This document shows, one piece after another, positions 35,634-47,623 of a DNA stretch of 64,000 nt. Position 1 is the first letter of the stretch; each line of letters begins with the position of its first letter. The stretch covers positions 213,582-277,581 of the forward strand of contig NZ_NIWU01000007.1 of NCBI RefSeq assembly GCF_002236105.1, written 5' to 3'. The DNA comes from Pseudomonas umsongensis (lineage in GTDB: Bacteria > Pseudomonadota > Gammaproteobacteria > Pseudomonadales > Pseudomonadaceae). The notes under the pieces were generated by a model. The model did not search any database, was not told the origin of the DNA, and saw nothing but the letters and a program-made list of their open reading frames with translations. The position numbers and the translations under genes were made by a program.

Positions 35634-35897
35634 TCAGCCGCTGGAGCAGCCGTTACCCATGACGCTGTAACGCAGGATATGGCGCTGGCCCTTGGAGTCG
35701 TCATATTCCATTTTCATCGGGACAACTTCGCATACATTGGGAACTTCGCTCATTGAAATAACTTTGGCGATGTCCAGGTGCATCGAGTAAGTGTAATCCT
35801 CGATGGCCGGTTGTTGCTGCGCGACATCAGTCTGGGCCTCGTCTGCCATGGCGGTTGCGCACAGACTGCTGAGGGCCAGTACCAATAAAGCTTTCAT
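35634..35897 (-). CDS. Small secreted protein, DUF2790 family
   Basis: An 87-residue protein with a signal peptide (MKALLVLALSSLCATAMA, cleavage before DEAQ). The mature domain has YTYSMHLDIAKVISMS and PNVCEVVPMKMEYDDSKG, ending VMGNGCSSG; two cysteines may form a disulfide. I recognise it as the DUF2790 family, abundant in Pseudomonas as small periplasmic proteins without a known job. It is a single gene. Confidence 0.85.
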   Translation of the reverse strand: MKALLVLALSSLCATAMADEAQTDVAQQQPAIEDYTYSMHLDIAKVISMSEVPNVCEVVPMKMEYDDSKGQRHILRYSVMGNGCSSG

Positions 35898-36166
35898 TTA
35901 ATATTTACCTTTCTAAGGGCGAAGGGGGGCACGCAACCTTTTTGAGGTTGCGTGTGGAACTGCACTACTTGGATTTGGGTTAACTGCCTTCGTGGGGGCT
36001 GTAACTCGGTTAACTCAGTTTGCCGGGTTGGCGGAGCGAATTTTAGGCGCGGGGGTGGGATTCATATAGGCGTGGTTTTGATAAACACCTTTGACGGTTT
36101 TTGTAACAATCCCTGGATAACTTTGATAATGCGTGTTGTCTGGTGCCCCGTGGTGTTCTCGGGTTT

Positions 36167-36190
36167 TTCGCGAGCGGGCTCGCTCCTACA
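36167..36190. repeat. Single REP sequence
   Basis: TTCGCGAGCGGGCTCGCTCCTACA is a REP variant without a facing partner. Confidence 0.75.
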
Positions 36191-36266
36191 GGGGATCCAG
36201 GTACACCCGTAACAGTCAGGTCGGCTTTAAGGCCGCCTCGGTTTGGCTTTTGATCTGGGTGCTCCG

Positions 36267-36560
36267 TTAACCACGATGGCCGAACGCAGGCATTGCGCAG
36301 TGGGGAAACCGGCAGGACGCCGGTTTAGCCGAGCTGGGCCAGGGACGGCCCATCGCGGCGACCCACGGAGCAATGCCTTCGTTCTGGCATGCCGAGCCTA
36401 AGCGAGGCACCGAGTGGTGGGGCAAAGCCTTTTGCTTCCTTTTTGCTGGGCCGGCACTCCGGCGTTTGAAAAAGGGAGTCGCCGTAAGGGCGAAACCATA
36501 AGTCGCCGTTACCGCAGCAATGGAAATGCACTCCCACAATAAATCTCACATATAGCTTCC
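36267..36560. repeat. Putative long conserved intergenic repeat
   Basis: Open frames on the minus strand here give the low-complexity translated pattern (LPHHSVPRLG, PERRHCSVGRRDGPSLAQ) that I recall from many annotated Pseudomonas spurious ORFs. It is treated as a dispersed repeat, not a gene. Confidence 0.4.
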
Positions 36561-36612
36561 TGTTACGCTTCGCATAACCGCTGCGCACGACTCAATTAAT
36601 GCGTTGTCAGTG

Positions 36613-36662
36613 GAACGCAGAGCGTCCCTGGCGGCATTCCCATGCAGAGCGTGGGAACGATC
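36613..36662. repeat. Half copy of the GATCGTTCCCACGC repeat family
   Basis: GAACGCAGAGCGTCC followed by GCGTGGGAACGATC matches the right arm of the compound palindrome at 20435-20538. Confidence 0.7.
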
Positions 36663-36827
36663 AGTACAGGGGGGAGGGAGAAAGTTGGGACATTTGTTCC
36701 AGGCGTGTTTTGCGGTTATCAGGACGTTTTGTGTGGGCTTGTTACTACCATCGTCGAATGGTTCTATAGGCGCCGCCCGGATAAAACAGGGTCATACAAA
36801 AACAACTATTCCACCGAGGTAAGAAAG

Positions 36828-38783
<1,956 letters not shown>

Positions 38784-38802
38784 TAGCCTTCAGCTTCATC
38801 TA

Positions 38803-38837
38803 AGCCCCATCAGGTGTTGAGCCTGGTGGGGCTTTTT
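38803..38837 (+). terminator. Terminator of acs
   Basis: A 12-bp stem AGCCCCATCAGG / CCTGGTGGGGCT (one G-T pair) with a 7-base loop is followed by TTTTTG, 19 bp after the acs stop. Confidence 0.9.
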
Positions 38838-38872
38838 GTTGCCTGACAGTTTTGTATCGGTAGTGTTGGCCT

Positions 38873-38947
38873 CTTCGCGAGCAGGCTCGCTCCCACAGGG
38901 GATTGGTGGTGATCAAAAAACTGTGGGAGCGAGCCTGCTCGCGAAGG
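38873..38947. repeat. REP doublet (tail-to-tail orientation)
   Basis: TTCGCGAGCAGGCTCGCTCCCACA and its complement face outward around a 28-bp spacer, the opposite arrangement to the doublet at 9765. Confidence 0.9.
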
Positions 38948-38950
38948 CGG

Positions 38951-39452
38951 ACTGTCAGGCGCCAAATAAACATGAGCCAATAATTATCGGCTTCCCCTGT
39001 AGGAGGTTTCCTACTGTTACCCGCCAGCTTTCAAGTTACTGAATGTGTAACCGCGCTGCGCCGATTCGGGGCATTGGGAAACGCCAAGCCCTGTTGGGGG
39101 CCTCCACAAACAATAAGAATCCACGCTGCGCTTGCCGGATTAGAAGGGTTTGCCAATAATAGGCCCGCAACTTGCAATATTGATCGGTTCACTGTCTTTT
39201 GCTCTTGCATGATTCTGCAAGGCTGTCAACGTGCCCGGGCGGCTTTCTCGGTGCTTCTGTAATTAGTTGTCGCATTGAAGAAATATCGGCTTCGGGCCTG
39301 TCGTTAGAATGCCGATCACTTGCTCGTCGTTGCCTGTGTTGAATTTCAACACCCGCATCCCAGGACGCAGCAACGCTTTCCGGTTCCACTCATTCGCATA
39401 TTGGGCTATCGCTCACTCTGCCGTTTTAGCCCTTTACCGATGGAGTCCCAAG
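38951..39452. other. Intergenic region upstream of aotJ
   Basis: About 500 bp with no gene. It contains the candidate ArgR site (39268-39283) and should hold the aot promoter. Confidence 0.5.
39268..39283 (+). promoter_or_regulatory. Candidate ArgR half-site upstream of aotJ
   Basis: TGTCGC-ATTGAAGA-AA exactly fits the Pseudomonas ArgR half-site TGTCGC-N8-AA, 170 bp before the aotJ ATG. A degenerate TGTCGT lies at 39299-39304. Confidence 0.55.
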
Positions 39453-40229
39453 ATGAAGAAACTCGTGCTGCTTGGCGCCCTGGCAATGTCCGCCGTGCTG
39501 TCCCTGCCATCCTTCGCCGATGAAAAACCTCTGAAGATCGGTATTGAAGCGGCTTACCCTCCGTTCGCTTCCAAGGCGCCGGACGGCAGCATCGTGGGTT
39601 TCGACTACGACATCGGTAACGCCCTGTGCGAAGAGATGAAGGTCAAGTGCGTGTGGGTTGAACAAGAGTTCGACGGTCTGATCCCTGCGCTGAAAGTGCG
39701 CAAGATCGACGCGATCCTGTCGTCCATGTCGATCACTGAAGACCGCAAGAAGTCCGTGGACTTCACCAACAAGTACTACAACACCCCGGCGCGCCTGGTC
39801 ATGAAGGCCGGTACTCAGGTGGGCGACAACCTGGCTGAGCTCAAGGGCAAGAACATCGGCGTGCAACGTGGTTCGATCCACGAGCGTTTCGCCCGTGAAG
39901 TGCTGGCCCCGCTGGGTGCCGAAATCAAGCCTTACGGCTCGCAGAACGAAATTTATCTCGACGTGGCCGCCGGCCGCCTCGACGGCACGGTGGCAGACGC
40001 TACCCTGTTGAATGACGGCTTCCTGAAAACCGACGCAGGTAAAGGTTTCGCCTTCGTGGGGCCTGCCTTCACTGACGTCAAATACTTCGGCGACGGCGTG
40101 GGTATCGCCGTTCGCAAGGGTGACGCGCTGAAAGACAAGATCAACACCGCGATCGCTGCCATTCGCGAGAACGGCAAGTACAAGCAAATCCAGGACAAGT
40201 ACTTCGATTTCGACATTTACGGTAAGTAA
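39453..40229 (+). CDS. aotJ: Arginine/ornithine ABC transporter, periplasmic binding protein AotJ
   Basis: A 258-residue solute-binding protein with a signal peptide (cleaved after SFA, about residue 22). The mature protein begins DEKPLKIGIEAAYPPFASKAPDGSIVGFD, with the cluster-3 amino-acid-binding signature. It is closest to the LAO/AotJ group. GGAG lies 8 bases before the ATG; an upstream in-frame extension lacks a signal sequence and is rejected. It leads the aotJQMOP operon. Confidence 0.94.
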   Translation: MKKLVLLGALAMSAVLSLPSFADEKPLKIGIEAAYPPFASKAPDGSIVGFDYDIGNALCEEMKVKCVWVEQEFDGLIPALKVRKIDAILSSMSITEDRKKSVDFTNKYYNTPARLVMKAGTQVGDNLAELKGKNIGVQRGSIHERFAREVLAPLGAEIKPYGSQNEIYLDVAAGRLDGTVADATLLNDGFLKTDAGKGFAFVGPAFTDVKYFGDGVGIAVRKGDALKDKINTAIAAIRENGKYKQIQDKYFDFDIYGK

Positions 40230-40321
40230 GTACGTCGCAACGACAAGTCCGAAATGGCGCAAGCAACAGGATCTCTGAGGTTTGCGCCATTTTTTCATCC
40301 CAACTTTCGAGGACCTGAATC

Positions 40322-41011
40322 ATGTTGAAAGGCTACGGGGCTGTCATCCTCGATGGCGTTTGGCTGACGCTTCAGCTCGCCTTGTCGTCCATGGCCCTGG
40401 CCATTGTCCTGGGCCTGATTGGCGTGGCGCTGCGCCTGTCGCCAGTGCGCTGGCTGGCCTGGCTGGGCGACCTGTATTCCACGGTGATTCGCGGCATTCC
40501 AGACCTGGTGCTGATCCTGCTGATTTTCTACGGCGGCCAGGACCTGCTCAACCGCGTCGCGCCGATGCTGGGTTATGACGAATACATTGACCTGAACCCC
40601 TTGGCCGCCGGTATCGGCACCCTGGGCTTCATCTTTGGTGCATACCTGTCGGAAACCTTCCGTGGTGCGTTCATGGCAATCCCCAAGGGGCAGGCCGAAG
40701 CGGGCATGGCCTACGGCATGAGCAGTTTCCAGGTGTTCTTCCGGGTGTTGGTACCGCAGATGATTCGCCTGGCGATTCCCGGTTTCACCAACAACTGGCT
40801 GGTGCTGACCAAGGCTACCGCGCTGATTTCGGTGGTGGGCCTGCAAGACATGATGTTCAAGGCCAAGCAGGCGGCAGATGCTACCCGTGAGCCTTTCACC
40901 TTCTTCCTCGCAGTGGCGGCGATGTACCTGGTGATCACCAGTGTCTCGTTGCTGGCATTGCGTCACCTCGAGAAGCGCTACTCGGTAGGCGTAAGGGCGG
41001 CTGAGCTATGA
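40322..41011 (+). CDS. aotQ: Arginine/ornithine ABC transporter permease AotQ
   Basis: A 229-residue inner-membrane permease of the HisQ/ArtQ type with about five TM segments. The EAA loop is seen as GQAEAGMAYGMSSFQVFFRVLVPQ (about residues 122-145). It starts 92 bp after aotJ and its stop overlaps aotM by 4 bp. Confidence 0.94.
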   Translation: MLKGYGAVILDGVWLTLQLALSSMALAIVLGLIGVALRLSPVRWLAWLGDLYSTVIRGIPDLVLILLIFYGGQDLLNRVAPMLGYDEYIDLNPLAAGIGTLGFIFGAYLSETFRGAFMAIPKGQAEAGMAYGMSSFQVFFRVLVPQMIRLAIPGFTNNWLVLTKATALISVVGLQDMMFKAKQAADATREPFTFFLAVAAMYLVITSVSLLALRHLEKRYSVGVRAAEL

Positions 41012-41706
41012 TCTTCGACTACAACGTCATTTGGGAGGCCTTGCCGCTGTACTTCGGCGGCCTGGTGACCACCCTCAAGTTGCTCGCGCTGTCGCTGTTC
41101 TTCGGCCTGCTGTGTGCGTTGCCGCTGGGCCTGATGCGCGTCTCGAAAAACGCCGTGGTCAACATGACGGCGTGGCTCTACACCTACGTGATCCGCGGCA
41201 CGCCGATGCTGGTGCAGCTGTTCTTGATCTATTACGGCCTGGCACAGTTCGAAGCCGTTCGCGAAAGCTTCTTGTGGCCGTGGCTGTCCAGCGCAACGTT
41301 CTGCGCGTGCCTGGCGTTCGCGATCAACACCAGCGCCTACACCGCCGAAATCATCGCCGGCAGCCTGCGCGCTACGCCGAACGGCGAGATCGAAGCAGCC
41401 AAGGCCATGGGCATGTCGCGGGTCAAGATGTACAAGCGCATCCTGCTGCCGTCGGCCCTGCGCCGTGCGCTGCCGCAGTACAGCAACGAAGTGATCATGA
41501 TGTTGCAGACCACCAGCCTGGCGTCCATCGTGACCCTGATCGACATTACCGGTGCTGCGCGCACGGTCAACGCCCAGTTCTACCTGCCGTTCGAGGCTTA
41601 CATCACCGCCGGCGTGTTCTACCTGTGCCTGACCTTCATCCTGGTGAAGTTGTTCAAGATGGCCGAGCGCCGCTGGCTGGGCTACCTGGCCCCGCGGAAG
41701 CACTGA
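41008..41706 (+). CDS. aotM: Arginine/ornithine ABC transporter permease AotM
   Basis: A 232-residue HisM-type permease with about five TM segments and the EAA motif EIEAAKAMGMSRVKMYKRILLP (about 128-149). It pairs with AotQ in the membrane. The ATG is inside the end of aotQ (ATGA). aotO begins right after its stop. Confidence 0.94.
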   Translation: MIFDYNVIWEALPLYFGGLVTTLKLLALSLFFGLLCALPLGLMRVSKNAVVNMTAWLYTYVIRGTPMLVQLFLIYYGLAQFEAVRESFLWPWLSSATFCACLAFAINTSAYTAEIIAGSLRATPNGEIEAAKAMGMSRVKMYKRILLPSALRRALPQYSNEVIMMLQTTSLASIVTLIDITGAARTVNAQFYLPFEAYITAGVFYLCLTFILVKLFKMAERRWLGYLAPRKH

Positions 41707-41707
41707 T

Positions 41708-42820
41708 ATGGAGCGCATCGATCATGCTTTGCCGTGGAGCCACCTCGGTAGCGAACGCCGGATTTCGGTATTCCGCTTCGGTGGTGGCGAGCGCAAGGCT
41801 TACATCCAGGCCAGCCTGCACGCCGATGAATTGCCGGGCATGCGCACCGCCTGGGCCCTGAAGAAGCGCCTGGCCGAACTCGAAGCCCAAGGTCTGTTGA
41901 ACGGTGTGATCGAGTTGGTGCCGGTGGCCAATCCACTGGGCCTCGGCCAGTTGCTTCAGGGCAATCATCAAGGGCGTTTCGAGGCCGGTAGCGGCAAGAA
42001 TTTCAATCGGGATTTCGTTGAGTTGAGCGCGCCAGTGGCTGCGCAACTTGATGGGCATCTGGGTGACGATCCGCACGCCAATATTCGTTTGATCCGCCAG
42101 GCCATGAGTGATCACCTGGCGGCATTGCCTGAGGCGAGCAGTCAGTTGCAAGGCATGCAGCGTGTTCTGCTCAGCCACGCCTGCACCGCCGATGTGGTGC
42201 TGGACCTGCATTGCGATGCCGAAGCCGCGCTGCACATGTACGCCTTGCCGCAGCACTGGCCACAGTGGCGCTCGCTGGCGGCGCACCTGGATGTGAAGGT
42301 TGGCTTGCTGGCGGAAGATTCCGGCGGCAGCTCCTTCGACGAAGCCTGTTCGCTGCCGTGGCTGCGCCTGTCGCGTCTGTTCCCGGATGCGCAGATTCCG
42401 CTGGCGTGCCTGGCGACTACCATTGAATTGGGTGGTCAGGCCGACACCGGTCGCGCGCAATCCGAGGCTCACGCCGAAGGCATCCTGGCGTTCCTCGCCG
42501 AGCAAGGCCTGATCAGTGGCGAGTGGCCGAACGCGGCGCACGAACCTTGCGAAGGCCTGCCGTTCGAAGGCACCGAACTGCTGTTCGCCCCGCATCCGGG
42601 TGTGGTGAGTTTCCTGCGCAAACCCGGTGAATGGGTTGAGGCGGGCGATGAAATTTTCGAAGTGATCGATCCGCTGGCGGATCGGGTCAGCACGGTGTGT
42701 GCTGGTACGTCCGGGGTGCTGTTTGCCATTGAACGGCTGCGTTACGCCCAACCCGGTTTCTGGCTGGCCAAGGTGGCGGGGCGCGAAGCGCTGCGTCACG
42801 GGCGCTTGCTCAACGACTGA
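41708..42820 (+). CDS. aotO: AotO, succinylglutamate desuccinylase/aspartoacylase-family protein
   Basis: A 370-residue zinc-hydrolase-family protein. Zinc ligands are suggested by SLHADELPGM (His and Glu, about residues 35-40) and DLHCDAEAAL (about 168). It begins 1 bp after the aotM stop and belongs to the aot operon by position, as in P. aeruginosa, where it is dispensable for transport. The substrate is not known; an N-acyl amino acid hydrolase is plausible. Confidence 0.88.
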   Translation: MERIDHALPWSHLGSERRISVFRFGGGERKAYIQASLHADELPGMRTAWALKKRLAELEAQGLLNGVIELVPVANPLGLGQLLQGNHQGRFEAGSGKNFNRDFVELSAPVAAQLDGHLGDDPHANIRLIRQAMSDHLAALPEASSQLQGMQRVLLSHACTADVVLDLHCDAEAALHMYALPQHWPQWRSLAAHLDVKVGLLAEDSGGSSFDEACSLPWLRLSRLFPDAQIPLACLATTIELGGQADTGRAQSEAHAEGILAFLAEQGLISGEWPNAAHEPCEGLPFEGTELLFAPHPGVVSFLRKPGEWVEAGDEIFEVIDPLADRVSTVCAGTSGVLFAIERLRYAQPGFWLAKVAGREALRHGRLLND

Positions 42821-42847
42821 CTGACTGTTTTTGTGAGAACCGACCGC

Positions 42848-43612
42848 ATGTACAAGCTTGAAGTCCAAGACCTGCATAAACGCTATGGCAGTCACGAAGT
42901 GCTCAAGGGCGTGTCCCTGAAAGCGGCGGCCGGCGATGTGATCAGCATCATCGGCTCCAGTGGCTCCGGCAAGAGTACCTTCCTGCGCTGCATCAACCTG
43001 CTGGAACAGCCGCACGCCGGCAAGATCCTGCTCAACAACGAAGAGCTGAAGCTGGTGGCGAACAAGGACGGCGCGCTGAAGGCCGCCGACCCGAAACAGC
43101 TGCAACGCATGCGTTCGCGCCTGTCGATGGTGTTCCAGCATTTCAACCTGTGGTCGCACATGACCGCGCTGGAAAACATCATGGAAGCGCCGGTTCACGT
43201 GCTCGGTGTGTCCAAGGCCGAAGCTCGCGAAAAAGCCGAGCACTACCTGAACAAAGTGGGCGTCGCTCATCGTAAAGATGCTTACCCGGGCCATATGTCC
43301 GGCGGCGAACAGCAGCGTGTGGCGATCGCCCGTGCGCTGGCGATGGAACCTGAGGTGATGCTGTTCGACGAACCGACTTCGGCCCTCGACCCGGAACTGG
43401 TCGGTGACGTGCTGAAGGTCATGCAGGCCCTGGCCCAGGAAGGCCGGACCATGGTCGTGGTGACCCACGAAATGGGCTTCGCCCGTGAAGTGTCGAACCA
43501 GCTGGTGTTCCTGCACAAAGGCGTTGTTGAAGAAAGCGGCAACCCGCGTGAGGTGCTGGTCAATCCACAGTCCGAACGTTTGCAACAGTTCCTTTCGGGT
43601 AGCCTGAAGTAA
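42848..43612 (+). CDS. aotP: Arginine/ornithine ABC transporter ATPase AotP
   Basis: A 254-residue ABC ATPase from the ATG at 42848 (MYKLEVQDLHKRYG). A GTG at 42833 would add 5 residues. Walker A GSSGSGKST (about 37-45), the signature MSGGEQQRVAIARA and Walker B LFDEPTSALD are intact. It powers AotQM import of arginine and ornithine and is the last gene before argR. Confidence 0.95.
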   Translation: MYKLEVQDLHKRYGSHEVLKGVSLKAAAGDVISIIGSSGSGKSTFLRCINLLEQPHAGKILLNNEELKLVANKDGALKAADPKQLQRMRSRLSMVFQHFNLWSHMTALENIMEAPVHVLGVSKAEAREKAEHYLNKVGVAHRKDAYPGHMSGGEQQRVAIARALAMEPEVMLFDEPTSALDPELVGDVLKVMQALAQEGRTMVVVTHEMGFAREVSNQLVFLHKGVVEESGNPREVLVNPQSERLQQFLSGSLK

Positions 43613-43635
43613 TCAAGACTCTCGTTGTGCACCTC

Positions 43636-43720
43636 GTAGGAGCTGCCGAAGGCTGCGATCTTTTGATGTTGATTGTTCACGTCAAAAGATCGCAGCCTCG
43701 TTTCACTCGACAGCTCCTAC
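43636..43720. repeat. Long palindromic repeat, variant copy
   Basis: GTAGGAGCTGCC...AAAAGATCGCAGCC...CAGCTCCTAC. One arm has an insertion-like change (CTCGTTTCACTCGA) relative to the copies at 13662 and 44822. Confidence 0.85.
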
Positions 43721-43815
43721 AGGGGATCTGTGCGGGCTTTTGAGATTTGTGTTCATTTACGGGCTAGCATTGGCCCATGCCTTCATCACTGTTCTTCGCT
43801 TCGGATCGCTCGCCC

Positions 43816-44796
43816 ATGACTGCCCATCGAATAGGTTTCCTGATATGGCCCAGCACAAAAGCACTGACGCTGGCGCTGGCTGAGGAGGCCTTGCGGGTTG
43901 CCCAGCGTGTGCATCCCGACGTGGTTTATGAGCTGTCGTTCCTGCAGGCCGAACCGCAGGGCGAAGGTCAGTGGCAATTGCCCGGTGAACCCTGGGCCGG
44001 CAAGCTCGAAAACTTCCAGAAACTGTTCCTGCTCGCCGATGAGCCGCCGACCAGTCTCGCGCCGGCCCTGAGCAGTGCGCTCAAGCAGTTGGTGCGTGCC
44101 GGTTGTGTGATCGGCGGGCTGTCGGCCGGTGTTTATCCGTTGGCGCAACTGGGCTTGCTCGACGGCTACCGCGCTGCGGTGCACTGGCGCTGGCAGGACG
44201 ACTTCGCCGAACGTTTTCCGAAAGTCATCGCCACCAGTCATCTGTTCGATTGGGATCGCGATCGTCTGACCGCCTGTGGCGGCATGTCGGTGCTCGACTT
44301 GCTGTTGGCGGTACTGGCTCGCGATCACGGCGCCGAACTGGCCGGCGCGGTGTCGGAAGAATTGGTGGTCGAGCGTATTCGCGAAGGCGGTGAGCGCCAA
44401 CGCATCCCATTGCAGAACCGCCTGGGCTCCAGTCATCCAAAGCTCACCCAGGCGGTGCTGCTGATGGAAGCGAACATTGAAGAGCCGCTGACCACAGACG
44501 AAATCGCCCAGCATGTGTGCGTGTCCCGTCGACAACTGGAACGGATCTTCAAGCAATACCTCAACCGCGTGCCGAGCCAGTACTACCTGGAACTTCGCCT
44601 GAACAAGGCGCGGCAGATGTTGATGCAAACCAGCAAGTCGATCATCCAGATCGGCCTGTCCTGTGGTTTCTCTTCGGGCCCGCACTTCTCCAGCGCCTAC
44701 CGCAATTTCTTCGGCGCCACGCCGCGCGAAGATCGTAACCAGCGGCGCAGCAGCAGCCCGTTCGAATTGTCGTCGGTTCCGTCGGAACGCGGCTAA
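43816..44796 (+). CDS. argR: Arginine regulator ArgR (AraC family)
   Basis: A 326-residue regulator from the ATG at 43816 (MTAHRIGFLIWPSTKALTLALA); an upstream ATG would add 13 residues. The N-terminal domain (about 1-190) is class-I glutamine amidotransferase/DJ-1-like. The C-terminal AraC double HTH (about 215-315) includes CVSRRQLERIFKQYL and GFSSGPHFSSAYRNFFG. In P. aeruginosa the homologue activates aot, aru and helps arc, and represses biosynthesis, in response to arginine. It is unrelated to E. coli ArgR. The position after aotP matches. Confidence 0.95.
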   Translation: MTAHRIGFLIWPSTKALTLALAEEALRVAQRVHPDVVYELSFLQAEPQGEGQWQLPGEPWAGKLENFQKLFLLADEPPTSLAPALSSALKQLVRAGCVIGGLSAGVYPLAQLGLLDGYRAAVHWRWQDDFAERFPKVIATSHLFDWDRDRLTACGGMSVLDLLLAVLARDHGAELAGAVSEELVVERIREGGERQRIPLQNRLGSSHPKLTQAVLLMEANIEEPLTTDEIAQHVCVSRRQLERIFKQYLNRVPSQYYLELRLNKARQMLMQTSKSIIQIGLSCGFSSGPHFSSAYRNFFGATPREDRNQRRSSSPFELSSVPSERG

Positions 44797-44821
44797 TCCC
44801 AGCGCCCGTGCGCCATCCCTT

Positions 44822-44897
44822 GTAGGAGCTGCCGCAGGCTGCGATCTTTTGATCTTGAAACCAAAATCAAAAGATCGCAGCCTGCGGCAGCTCCTAC
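44822..44897. repeat. Long palindromic repeat
   Basis: A third copy of the GTAGGAGCTGCCGCAGGCTGCGATC palindrome; the arms are perfect and the loop short. Confidence 0.9.
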
Positions 44898-44970
44898 AGG
44901 GGCATCGGTTTCCCGCAGAACTGCCTATAAACGCACGCGACAGTTTAAACTGCGCCTTTGCGACCCTATA

Positions 44971-44986
44971 TGTCGCATTGCCGTAA
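44971..44986 (+). promoter_or_regulatory. Candidate ArgR half-site 1 upstream of aruC
   Basis: TGTCGC-ATTGCCGT-AA fits TGTCGC-N8-AA exactly, 146 bp before the aruC ATG. Confidence 0.55.
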
Positions 44987-45021
44987 ACCACGGGAAAACC
45001 GGGGTTTGCGCTATAAGAAGT

Positions 45022-45037
45022 TGTCGCTTGGCGGCAA
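45022..45037 (+). promoter_or_regulatory. Candidate ArgR half-site 2 upstream of aruC
   Basis: TGTCGC-TTGGCGGC-AA fits the half-site exactly. A weak unit 21 bp upstream (AA at 45015-45016) could form its tandem partner. Confidence 0.55.
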
Positions 45038-45116
45038 GGCCGGGCTGAAAACTGTCCTTACAATCCTCACCAAGCTCGCCAGTTTCAGGCGAGTGTATTC
45101 TCTTCAGGAGACTCCG

Positions 45117-46337
<1,221 letters not shown>

Positions 46338-46400
46338 TAGATCCTTCGACGCCTGCAAGTCAGGCGTCGAACCCAATTTTTATGCCGGGCCCGTTTTTTA

Positions 46401-46483
46401 TGTGGGAGCGAGCCTGCTCGCGAAGGTGTTTCAGTCGACATCAATGTTGCTGACATACCTTCGCGAGCAGGCTCGCTCCCACA
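46401..46483. repeat. REP doublet between aruC and aruF
   Basis: Facing copies of TGTGGGAGCGAGCCTGCTCGCG with a 38-bp spacer, inside the presumed aru operon. Confidence 0.9.
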
Positions 46484-46529
46484 AGGGTCCGGCTTATTTT
46501 CCTCAAGAGTATGAGAAAGGAGTGACACC

Positions 46530-47549
46530 ATGCTGGTGATGCGCCCCGCGCAAATGGCTGATCTGGGCGAGGTACAGCGTCTGGCTGCGGACAGCCCGAT
46601 TGGTGTCACTTCCTTGCCGGATGACGTTGAACGCCTGAGCGACAAGATCGCCGCGAGCGAAGCCTCGTTCGCTGCCGAAGTCAGCTTCAACGGTGAAGAG
46701 AGCTATTTCTTCGTGCTTGAAGACACGGCCACCGGCAAGTTGGTGGGCTGTTCGGCGATTGTCGCCTCGGCGGGTTATTCCGAGCCGTTCTACAGTTTCC
46801 GTAATGAAACCTTCGTGCACGCCTCCCGCGAGCTGAAGATTCATAACAAGATCCACGTGCTCTCGCAGTGCCACGACCTCACGGGCAACAGCCTGTTGAC
46901 CAGTTTCTACGTGCAGCGTGAGCTGGTGGGTTCACCGTGGGCCGAGCTCAACTCACGTGGCCGCTTGCTGTTCGTGGCCAGCCACCCGGAGCGCTTCGCC
47001 GATTCAGTGGTGACCGAGATTGTCGGCTACAGCGACGAAAATGGCGATTCGCCGTTCTGGGATGCCATCGGCCGCAACTTCTTCGATCTCAACTACGCCG
47101 AAGCCGAACGTCTGTGCGGCCTGAAGAGCCGGACCTTCCTCGCCGAACTGATGCCGCACTACCCGATCTACGTCCCGTTGCTGCCGGACTCTGCTCAGGA
47201 AGCCATGGGCCAGGTGCACCCTAGGGCGCAGATCACCTTCGACATCCTGATGCGCGAAGGCTTCGAAACCGATCACTACATCGACATCTTCGATGGCGGC
47301 CCGACCTTGCATGCCCGTGTCTCGGGGATCCGTTCGATCGCCCAGAGCCGTGTGGTGCCGGTGAAAATCGGTGAGCCGGTCAAGGGTGCCGGTCGACAAT
47401 ACCTGGTGGCCAATGCCCAGTTGCAGGATTACCGCGCAATCATGCTCGAGCTCGATTACGCGCCGGGTAAGCCCGTGACCCTGGATCTGGAAGCGGCCGA
47501 AACCCTGGGTGTCGGTGAAGGTGCGAGCGTGCGCCTGGTGGCGGTTTAA
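46530..47549 (+). CDS. aruF: Arginine N-succinyltransferase, alpha subunit (AruF)
   Basis: A 339-residue AstA-family acyltransferase (MLVMRPAQMADLGEVQRLA, HDLTGNSLLTSFYV, AEIVGYSDENGDSPFWDA region). It catalyses the first step of the AST pathway with AruG, which is homologous to it and follows by 74 bp. Pseudomonas have this two-subunit form, unlike enterics with a single AstA. Confidence 0.95.
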   Translation: MLVMRPAQMADLGEVQRLAADSPIGVTSLPDDVERLSDKIAASEASFAAEVSFNGEESYFFVLEDTATGKLVGCSAIVASAGYSEPFYSFRNETFVHASRELKIHNKIHVLSQCHDLTGNSLLTSFYVQRELVGSPWAELNSRGRLLFVASHPERFADSVVTEIVGYSDENGDSPFWDAIGRNFFDLNYAEAERLCGLKSRTFLAELMPHYPIYVPLLPDSAQEAMGQVHPRAQITFDILMREGFETDHYIDIFDGGPTLHARVSGIRSIAQSRVVPVKIGEPVKGAGRQYLVANAQLQDYRAIMLELDYAPGKPVTLDLEAAETLGVGEGASVRLVAV

Positions 47550-47623
47550 CGCCTGCTTGAAAAAAATGCCTGAAAAGCAGCGAGTTTCACGGGTGGCGCA
47601 AGCGGCCCGTTTGAGGAGATAGC

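Larger units (their letters stand above)
35898..36827. other. Repeat-rich 930-bp gap upstream of acs
   Basis: No gene is supported. From left to right: the promoter region of the DUF2790 gene, a single REP (36167-36190), a roughly 290-bp stretch (36267-36560) that looks like a conserved Pseudomonas intergenic repeat with several internal inverted repeats, half of the GATCGTTCCCACGC palindrome family (36613-36662), and about 160 bp that must include the acs promoter. Confidence 0.5.

Noticed and set aside
36267..36588. Two overlapping minus-strand frames in the gap before acs
   Set aside because: They resemble widely annotated spurious ORFs in a Pseudomonas intergenic repeat; there is no start context.
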